DNA of 12,787 bases from contig MFIX01000228.1 in NCBI GenBank assembly GCA_001780825.1, positions 1 through 12,787 on the forward strand. The letters run 5' to 3'. The stretch comes from Candidatus Glassbacteria bacterium RIFCSPLOWO2_12_FULL_58_11. Lineage in GTDB: Bacteria > Gemmatimonadota > Glassbacteria > GWA2-58-10. The position numbers and the translations under genes were made by a program. Positions 1 to 5,336 of this stretch are shown in pieces (position 1 is the stretch's first letter; every line of letters begins with the position of its first letter). Below the pieces are notes generated by a model that searched no databases, was not told where the DNA came from, and was given only the letters and a program-made list of their open reading frames with translations.

Positions 1-2
1 CG

Positions 3-935
3 CAGACCGGTCCGGAGGGCCGCACGGTCAACCGGGTCCTGGTCGAGCAGGGATTGGATATTGAAAAAGAGCTCTATGCCGGAATAACTTTCGACCGGTC
101 CAGTACCATGGATGTTTTCATGGTGAGCACCGAGGGCGGAGTGGAGATCGAAAAAGTAGCCGCGGAGGCACCGGAAAAAATCCACAAGGAATTTATCGAT
201 CCGGTGGCCGGCATGAACCCCTTCCAGGCACGCAGCCTGGCTTACAGGCTGGGTTTAAGCGCCGAGGTGACCCGGGAGGCCGTGAAAGTATTCCTGGCGC
301 TCTACGAGGCCTATCACCGTAAGGAGGCCTCGCTGGCCGAGATCAACCCCCTCGTGGTGACCCGCGAGGGCAAAGTGCTGGCCCTGGATGCCAAGATGAA
401 TTTCGATGACAACGCCCTGTTCCGGCATAAGGATGTGGCCGCCATGCGCGACCCGCTGGAGGAGGACCCGCTCGAGCGCGAGGCCAACCAGTTCGGCCTG
501 AATTACATCAAGCTCAGCGGTAATGTCGGCTGCATGGTCAACGGGGCCGGGCTGGCCATGGCGACCATGGACATTATCAAGCAGGCCGGCGGCTCACCGG
601 CCAATTTCCTGGATGTCGGCGGCGGGGCGAACGTGGAGTCGATCGGCAACGGCTTCCGGATCATCTGCCGCGACCCGAATGTCGGAGCGGTGCTGATCAA
701 CATTTTCGGCGGTAGCGTACGCTGTGACCGGGTGGCTCGCGGCGTGGTCGAGGCGCTGGGAAGCCTGGAGCTGGACATGCCGGTGGTGGTCCGCCTGCAG
801 GGGACCAATGCCGAGGAGGGTAAAAAGATAATCAAGGAGGCCGAGCTGGGGTTCAAGTGGGCCGACACCCTGGCCCAGGCCGCGCAGATGGCGGTCGAGG
901 CGGCCGCTTCCCGCGGGAAAAGGGGTGCGAAATGA
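3..935 (+). CDS. sucC: Succinyl-CoA ligase, beta subunit (5'-truncated)
   Basis: This is the beta subunit of succinyl-CoA synthetase, which with SucD converts succinyl-CoA plus NDP and phosphate to succinate, CoA and NTP in the cytoplasmic TCA cycle. The reading frame is open from the left edge, so the true start lies outside; the TTG at position 54 is internal. The visible 310 residues begin within the ATP-grasp domain (QTGPEGR...VLVEQG) and continue into the ligase domain, with the family signatures LDVGGGAN, INIFGGSVRCD and VRLQGTN. SucC is usually near 390 residues, so roughly 80 are missing. Family motifs with I or M at 'GG(I/M)xRCD' are commoner than the SV seen here, a minor variant. 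The stop overlaps the sucD start (ATGA), indicating translational coupling. ADP versus GDP preference cannot be told from this part. Confidence 0.96.
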   Translation, partial: QTGPEGRTVNRVLVEQGLDIEKELYAGITFDRSSTMDVFMVSTEGGVEIEKVAAEAPEKIHKEFIDPVAGMNPFQARSLAYRLGLSAEVTREAVKVFLALYEAYHRKEASLAEINPLVVTREGKVLALDAKMNFDDNALFRHKDVAAMRDPLEEDPLEREANQFGLNYIKLSGNVGCMVNGAGLAMATMDIIKQAGGSPANFLDVGGGANVESIGNGFRIICRDPNVGAVLINIFGGSVRCDRVARGVVEALGSLELDMPVVVRLQGTNAEEGKKIIKEAELGFKWADTLAQAAQMAVEAAASRGKRGAK

Positions 936-1801
936 GCATCCTCGTATCTAAGGAGACAAAAGTCCTGGTCCAGGGGATTACCGGCGGCGAGGGCAGCTTC
1001 CATGCCCACCAGATGCTCGAGTACGGCAGCCGGGTGGTGGCCGGGGTGACCCCCGGCAGGGGCGGCGAAAAGTTCGAGGAACGGGTGCCGGTGTTCAATA
1101 CTGTCGCCGGAGCGGTGGAAGCCACTGGAGCCGAAGCCGCAGTCATTTTCGTGCCCGCAGCGTTTGCCGCGGACGCGGTGATGGAATCCGCGGCAGCCGG
1201 AATCGGACTGGTGGTCTGTATCACCGAGGGCATCCCGGTCCTGGACATGGTGCGGGTCAAGCGCTTCCTGACGGGAAAGAAAACGCGCTTGATCGGACCC
1301 AACTGCCCCGGCGTAATCACCCCCGGCGCGTGCAAGATCGGGATCATGCCGGGCTTTATCCACAAGCCCGGCCGGGTCGGAGTGGTCTCGCGCAGCGGCA
1401 CGCTGACCTACGAGGCGGTCTGGCAGCTTACCGAGCGGGGAATCGGCCAAAGCACCTGCCTAGGTATCGGCGGCGACCCGGTGGTCGGCACCACCCACCT
1501 GGATGCCCTGCGCCTGTTCAACGAGGACCCGGATACCGAGGCGGTGCTGATGATCGGCGAGATCGGCGGCATGGCCGAGGAGGAGGCGGCGAATTTCGCG
1601 CGGGAGAACATGAAAAAGCCGGTGGTGGCTTTTATCGCCGGACGCACCGCGCCCCCGGGCAGAAGAATGGGCCATGCCGGAGCGATCATCTCCGGCGGCG
1701 TGGGCACGGCCCAGAGCAAGATCGAGTACCTGCGCTCCTCCGGCGTGACCGTGGCCGAGAGCCCGGCCGAAATCGGCGCCGCGGTGGCCTCGGTACTTTG
1801 A
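932..1801 (+). CDS. sucD: Succinyl-CoA ligase, alpha subunit
   Basis: The alpha subunit of succinyl-CoA synthetase binds CoA and carries the phosphohistidine intermediate; it pairs with the beta subunit encoded just upstream. The 289-residue product has the usual length. The CoA-binding Rossmann domain is at the N-terminus (GITG at residues 15-18, HAHQMLEYG 24-32), followed by IGPNCPG (121-127). The ligase domain carries GEIGG (209-213) and the GHAGAIISGG motif, whose His248 matches the phosphorylated histidine of the family. An upstream in-frame GTG/ATG region would read back into sucC, but the homologous N-terminus MSILVSKETKVLVQGITG begins at the ATG at 932, which overlaps the sucC stop. 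A purine-rich AAAAGGGG lies just upstream. No key residue is missing. Confidence 0.97.
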   Translation: MSILVSKETKVLVQGITGGEGSFHAHQMLEYGSRVVAGVTPGRGGEKFEERVPVFNTVAGAVEATGAEAAVIFVPAAFAADAVMESAAAGIGLVVCITEGIPVLDMVRVKRFLTGKKTRLIGPNCPGVITPGACKIGIMPGFIHKPGRVGVVSRSGTLTYEAVWQLTERGIGQSTCLGIGGDPVVGTTHLDALRLFNEDPDTEAVLMIGEIGGMAEEEAANFARENMKKPVVAFIAGRTAPPGRRMGHAGAIISGGVGTAQSKIEYLRSSGVTVAESPAEIGAAVASVL

Positions 1802-1815
1802 GCCGGACCCGGAAC

Positions 1816-1820
1816 AGGAG
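1816..1820 (+). promoter_or_regulatory. Ribosome binding site of ndk
   Basis: AGGAG lies seven bases before the TTG at 1828, but 16 bases before the next in-frame ATG at 1837. The spacing selects the TTG as the ndk start. Confidence 0.75.
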
Positions 1821-1827
1821 ATAAAAC

Positions 1828-2256
1828 TTGGACAGTATGACATTGACTATAATCAAGCCGGATTCGGTAGCTTCCGGCAAGGCCGGCCGCATCCTGGCCC
1901 ACCTGGAGGGCGCAGGGTTCAGCATCCGCGCCATGCGCATGACCCGGCTGAGCCGCGAGGCCGCCGCGGAGTTCTACGCCGAGCACCGGGGCAAGGGCTT
2001 TTTCGAGCCGCTGATCGAATTCATGACTAGCGGACCGGTGATTGTCGCCGCGCTGAGCCGCGAGGATGCGGTGGCCGAGCTGCGGCGGGTTATCGGCGCC
2101 ACCGATCCGGCAGAGGCCGAACTCTCGACAGTCCGGGCGATCTTTGCCGAAAGCAAGACCCGCAATGCGATCCACGGCTCGGATTCAGACAATTCAGCCA
2201 GGCGGGAGCTCGATTTTTTCTTCAGCCGCGTCGAGCTGGTCCAGAACTGCGGCTGA
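1828..2256 (+). CDS. ndk: Nucleoside diphosphate kinase
   Basis: Nucleoside diphosphate kinase moves the terminal phosphate between NTPs and NDPs through a phosphohistidine and balances ATP with GTP and dNTPs. The 142-residue product has the standard single-domain length. Visible landmarks are the N-terminal TIIKPD with the phosphate-binding lysine (K10), GFFEPL (58-62 region), TVRAIFA (101-107), and the active-site NAIHGSDS (113-120) in which His116 is the phosphorylated residue, followed by the C-terminal ELDFFF. The start is TTG, chosen because an AGGAG sits seven bases upstream; an ATG three codons in is the alternative. The gene lies 26 bases after sucD, so NTP made by succinyl-CoA ligase can be redistributed by the neighbouring enzyme. 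Functional coupling of the two is inference from order. Confidence 0.96.
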   Translation: MDSMTLTIIKPDSVASGKAGRILAHLEGAGFSIRAMRMTRLSREAAAEFYAEHRGKGFFEPLIEFMTSGPVIVAALSREDAVAELRRVIGATDPAEAELSTVRAIFAESKTRNAIHGSDSDNSARRELDFFFSRVELVQNCG

Positions 2257-2280
2257 CAGTTCCGCGAGCGGGAAAAAACT

Positions 2281-3309
2281 TTGGGTGAATTCGAGACAAT
2301 CGCCAGGATCCGCCAGATGGCCGAAAAAATCGGCACTTTCAAGCCGGTGAGCCTCGGTATCGGCGATGACTGCTGCCTGCTCGAGGCCGCGGGCGATGAG
2401 GAATTCGCGCTGAGCACGGATGCGTTCGTGGAGGGCGTCCATTTCCGCCTGGATTATTTCGATTACTATCAGGTGGGGGTCAAAGCCGCGGCCGCCTCTT
2501 TGAGCGACTTGGCGGCAATGGGAGCCGAACCGGCCGGCGCGCTGGCCGCGGTTTCGATCCGCAGAGAGGACGCCGAGACCGCGATTGAGGACCTGGCCGG
2601 GGGACTGATCGAGACCTGCGGCCGCTATGATTGCCCGCTGGTCGGCGGCGATCTTACCGCCAGCCCGGGCCCGCTGGTGGTGACAGTCACCGTGGCCGGC
2701 CGGGTAAAAAAGGGCCAGGCTATCCTGCGCTCCACTGCGCAGCCCGGTGATGAAATCTGGGTCAGCGGCACACCCGGGGATGCCGGCGCGGTCCTGGCGG
2801 TGCTGGAACAGCGGCGCAAAAGCAAGACCGCGTCCCTGCCGGAATTCGACAGCACACTGCTGGGCCGTCTGCTCTCCCCTATCCCCCGTCTCGCCGAGGC
2901 CCGCCTGCTGCGGCAAGCGGGCCCACCCACGGCGATGATCGATATCTCGGACGGGCTGGCGGCGGACCTGAACCATATCCTCGAAGATTCCGGGCTGGGG
3001 GCCCTGCTTTTCGCCAGAAAGTTTCCCCTGGGCGAATTTCAACAGAGTGTCGCCGCGGTCCTGGGCCTGCCGAAAGACCACTTTTTCCTCCACGGAGGAG
3101 AGGACTACGAGCTGTTGTTGACCATTCCGCCGGGGGTCCTGTCCAAGGATGCGGGCGATGTCCGGGAAATTACCGGCACGGCCTTACACCGGATCGGCAG
3201 GCTGACCGGGAAAAAGGGCGAGCTGATCGTGCAGCGCGAAGATGGGCGTTTCGAAGCGCTCCGTAAAACCGGATTCGACCATTTCAGCAGTATTCACTCC
3301 GGAAGATGA
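2281..3309 (+). CDS. thiL: Thiamine-monophosphate kinase
   Basis: ThiL phosphorylates thiamine monophosphate with ATP to give thiamine diphosphate, the active cofactor. The 342-residue protein shows the PurM/ThiL-type fold signatures in order: GEFETIARI at the N-terminus, LGIGDD (25-30), STDAFVEGVHF (45-55), LSDLAAMGA (74-82), VGGD (121-124), PGDEIWVSG (155-163), DISDGL (221-226), HGGEDYELLL (271-280) and a closing GFDHF (331-335). The aspartates in these motifs are metal and nucleotide ligands in the family. TTG is chosen as start because the family N-terminus begins precisely with (M)GEFExI; the upstream Shine-Dalgarno sequence is weak (a GCGGGA run). The gene follows ndk by 24 bases, probably in the same operon. 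Thiamine diphosphate is needed by 2-oxoglutarate dehydrogenase, which feeds SucCD, a plausible reason for the grouping. Confidence 0.95.
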   Translation: MGEFETIARIRQMAEKIGTFKPVSLGIGDDCCLLEAAGDEEFALSTDAFVEGVHFRLDYFDYYQVGVKAAAASLSDLAAMGAEPAGALAAVSIRREDAETAIEDLAGGLIETCGRYDCPLVGGDLTASPGPLVVTVTVAGRVKKGQAILRSTAQPGDEIWVSGTPGDAGAVLAVLEQRRKSKTASLPEFDSTLLGRLLSPIPRLAEARLLRQAGPPTAMIDISDGLAADLNHILEDSGLGALLFARKFPLGEFQQSVAAVLGLPKDHFFLHGGEDYELLLTIPPGVLSKDAGDVREITGTALHRIGRLTGKKGELIVQREDGRFEALRKTGFDHFSSIHSGR

Positions 3310-3315
3310 AAGGAG
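3309..3315 (+). promoter_or_regulatory. Ribosome binding site of the HU-family gene
   Basis: AAAGGAG overlaps the last base of the thiL stop and lies five bases before the ATG at 3321. It rules out the earlier in-frame ATG at 3306, which would place this site inside the coding sequence. Confidence 0.8.
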
Positions 3316-3320
3316 ATGTC

Positions 3321-3599
3321 ATGAACAAGGCCGAGCTGGTCAGCAAGGTGGCGGAGGCCACCAGCCAGAGCAAGACTGTCACCCGGGAAGTCCTGGAGGT
3401 TTTTCTCGATGCGGTAAGCGACACGCTGGCAGCGGGTAACAAGATTGAGATCCGCGGATTCGGCTCTTTCAAGGTCAAGCGGCGCAAGCAGCAGGTGGCC
3501 CGGAACCCGCGCACCGGCGAAAAAGTGACCGTGCCCAGCCGCTTCGTGCCTTCCTTCAAGCCCTCGCGCCAGCTGCTGGAGAAAGTGGGGAAAAAGTAG
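3321..3599 (+). CDS. HU/IHF-family DNA-binding protein
   Basis: This is a small nucleoid protein that binds and bends DNA as a dimer. The 92-residue length is typical. The N-terminal helices start MNKAELVSKVAE; the beta core has the signature IRGFGSF (44-50), and the DNA-gripping arm has RNPRTGEKV (61-69) with the proline that intercalates between bases, followed by VPSFKPS (77-82). The VPSRFVPSFKPSR region resembles IHF subunits as much as HU, so the subtype is left open. The ATG at 3321 is preferred over that at 3306 because of the well-placed AAAGGAG. The gene starts 11 bases after thiL, so it is likely co-transcribed with the upstream metabolic genes, an unrelated job within the same operon. 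Confidence 0.93.
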   Translation: MNKAELVSKVAEATSQSKTVTREVLEVFLDAVSDTLAAGNKIEIRGFGSFKVKRRKQQVARNPRTGEKVTVPSRFVPSFKPSRQLLEKVGKK

Positions 3600-3682
3600 C
3601 GGCAATCAGCAGATAAAAAGGACTATTCTCTGCTATATCGCGCGGCTTGAAATTACCCCGGTAATCCAGAGCCGCTCCGGAC

Positions 3683-3710
3683 AGGGGGCGCAGCAGTTAT
3701 GCCCCCTTTT
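3683..3710 (+). terminator. Candidate intrinsic terminator after the sucC-HU cluster
   Basis: GGGGGC (3684-3689) pairs with GCCCCC (3701-3706) across an 11-base loop, extended by an A-T pair and followed by TTTT. The stem is GC-rich, but the T run is short. It stands about 85 bases after the HU-family stop and only 20 bases before the gltX start, so it could end the upstream operon or attenuate read-through into gltX. No clear promoter was recognised between it and gltX. Confidence 0.55.
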
Positions 3711-3729
3711 CAACAGAGGGACACCCGAG

Positions 3730-5163
3730 TTGAGTGAAAAAGTCGTAGTCCGTTTTGCCCCAAGCCCCACCGGCTACCTGCATATCGGAGGGGCGCGCAC
3801 CGCCCTGTTCAATTATCTTTTCGCCCGCCACTCCGGGGGCGCTTTCCTGCTGCGGATCGAGGATACCGACCGCGAGCGCTCCACCCCGGAAGCCTGCGCG
3901 GCGATCCTGGAGGGCCTGCGGTGGCTGGGCCTGCACTGGGACGGCGAGCCGCTTTACCAGACCGGCGGCCTGGAGCGCCACTTGAAGGCTGCCCGGCAAC
4001 TGCTGGAATCGGGGCACGCCTACCGCTGTTTCTGCACGCCGGAAGAGCTGGAAATCCGGCGGGAGAAAGCCCGCGCGCAAAAACTGGACTTCCAGTACGA
4101 CCGCACCTGCCTGGCCCTGGAGCCGGCCGAGGCGGATAAAATGGCCGCGCAGGGCCGGCCGCACGTGGTCCGGTTCCGCATTCCCGAAGGCTCGACCGAG
4201 TTCGAGGACCTGGTGTACGGGCCGGTGCGTTTCGCCAACTCGACCGTGGAGGACTTTGTCATCCTGCGCTCCGACAACAGTCCGACCTACCAGCTCGCGG
4301 TAGTGGCCGATGATATCGAAATGGGTATCACGCATGTTATCCGCGGGGATGACCATCTTTCCAACCCCCCCAAACAGATCCTACTCTACCGCGCCCTGGG
4401 AGCCGCCGTGCCGCATTTCGCCCACCTGCCGCTGATCCTCGGCCCGGACAAAAAAAGGCTCAGCAAGCGCCACGGCGCCACCAGCCTTACCGAGTACCGC
4501 GGCATGGGCTTTATCGCTCCGGCGGTTTTCAATTTCCTCGTCCTGTTGGGCTGGACTCCCCCGGAGGAACGGGAAATCTTTATGCGAGAGGAGCTGATCC
4601 GCCTGTTCAGCCTCGAGGAGATCAACAAGAAAAGCGCGGTTTTCGACCAGGCCAAGCTCGAATGGATGAACGGCCGCTATCTCGCGCAAATGGAAGCCGT
4701 GGAGCTGCTGGAGCTGGCCCGGGATGATTTCGAAAGGGCCGGCCTGCTGACTGAAAACAGCACGCCCGAACAACTCGGGAAGCTCCTCAAAGTGCTCGAC
4801 CTGGCCAAGGAAAGGTGCCGCCTGACCGGCGATCTCCTGCCGCGGAGCCGGTTCTTTTTTCCAGTGGAGCTGGAATACGAGCGCAAAGCGGTCGAACAGC
4901 ACTGGAAAGCGGGGACTGTCATAAAAATGACAGCGCTGAGGGACAAGCTTCTGGAAGTGGAAGTCTGGCAGTCCGGTCCGCTGGAAGAAGCCTTGCGCTC
5001 ACTGGCAGAGAAATTGCAGCTATCAGCAGCTGGATTGATCCATCCGCTGCGCGTGGCGCTCACCGGGGGCAGCGTAAGTCCAGGTATTTTCGAGACTATG
5101 GAATTAATGGGCCGCGAGCTGACTCTTTCCCGCCTGGGGACGGCAATCGACCGGCTGGGTTGA
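3730..5163 (+). CDS. gltX: Glutamyl-tRNA synthetase
   Basis: GluRS attaches glutamate to tRNA-Glu using ATP, in the cytoplasm. The 477-residue product has normal length. The class I Rossmann catalytic domain opens with RFAPSPTGYLHIGGARTAL (HIGH-type motif at 18-21) and RIEDTDRER; the second ATP motif is KRLSKRHG (242-249). GDDHLSNPPKQ (206-216) has proline where threonine is common. Cys100, Cys102 and Cys127 line up with three of the four zinc ligands of the Escherichia coli enzyme; the fourth position (129) is alanine. The C-terminal anticodon-binding part ends in LRVALTGGSVSPGIFE...MGRELTLSRL. The start is TTG, with AGAGGG nine bases upstream. Whether the enzyme is discriminating cannot be read by eye, but a glnS in the same window suggests it need not charge tRNA-Gln. 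Confidence 0.97.
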   Translation: MSEKVVVRFAPSPTGYLHIGGARTALFNYLFARHSGGAFLLRIEDTDRERSTPEACAAILEGLRWLGLHWDGEPLYQTGGLERHLKAARQLLESGHAYRCFCTPEELEIRREKARAQKLDFQYDRTCLALEPAEADKMAAQGRPHVVRFRIPEGSTEFEDLVYGPVRFANSTVEDFVILRSDNSPTYQLAVVADDIEMGITHVIRGDDHLSNPPKQILLYRALGAAVPHFAHLPLILGPDKKRLSKRHGATSLTEYRGMGFIAPAVFNFLVLLGWTPPEEREIFMREELIRLFSLEEINKKSAVFDQAKLEWMNGRYLAQMEAVELLELARDDFERAGLLTENSTPEQLGKLLKVLDLAKERCRLTGDLLPRSRFFFPVELEYERKAVEQHWKAGTVIKMTALRDKLLEVEVWQSGPLEEALRSLAEKLQLSAAGLIHPLRVALTGGSVSPGIFETMELMGRELTLSRLGTAIDRLG

Positions 5164-5212
5164 TTTTAGCGGGCAAAAGCTGCCTTATGCCGGGCATTTT
5201 AATAAGTTGGCC

Positions 5213-5234
5213 ATCCATCGGCGCTGGATTTTTT
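5213..5234 (+). terminator. Weak candidate terminator after gltX
   Basis: ATCCA (5213-5217) pairs with TGGAT (5225-5229) over a seven-base loop, followed by a run of Ts to 5234. The stem is only five base pairs, so this is a weak call. It is the best terminator-like structure between gltX and the next gene. Confidence 0.3.
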
Positions 5235-5267
5235 CGCTGCGGCACATTATTAATGAGTATATGCTGT

Positions 5268-5296
5268 TTGAACGCACGGTGCAGCTCAAGTTTATT
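5268..5296 (+). promoter_or_regulatory. Tentative promoter for the exported dockerin protein gene
   Basis: TTGAAC (5268-5273) is followed after 17 bases by TTTATT (5291-5296), in a locally AT-rich stretch about 40 bases before the start codon. The -35 match is good but the -10 is poor at its second base. Confidence 0.25.
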
Positions 5297-5336
5297 AAAT
5301 AATAGCCGCAAACTATTATCAACCAAGAAGATGAAA

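Noticed and set aside
503..1450. Long minus-strand open frame (315 codons) opposite sucC and sucD
   Set aside because: It is antisense to two clear housekeeping genes, has no recognisable domain, and its openness follows from GC-rich third codon positions of the real genes.
4815..5336. Upstream extension of the exported protein's open frame into gltX
   Set aside because: It would overlap gltX in another frame and bury the signal peptide about 170 residues inside the protein.
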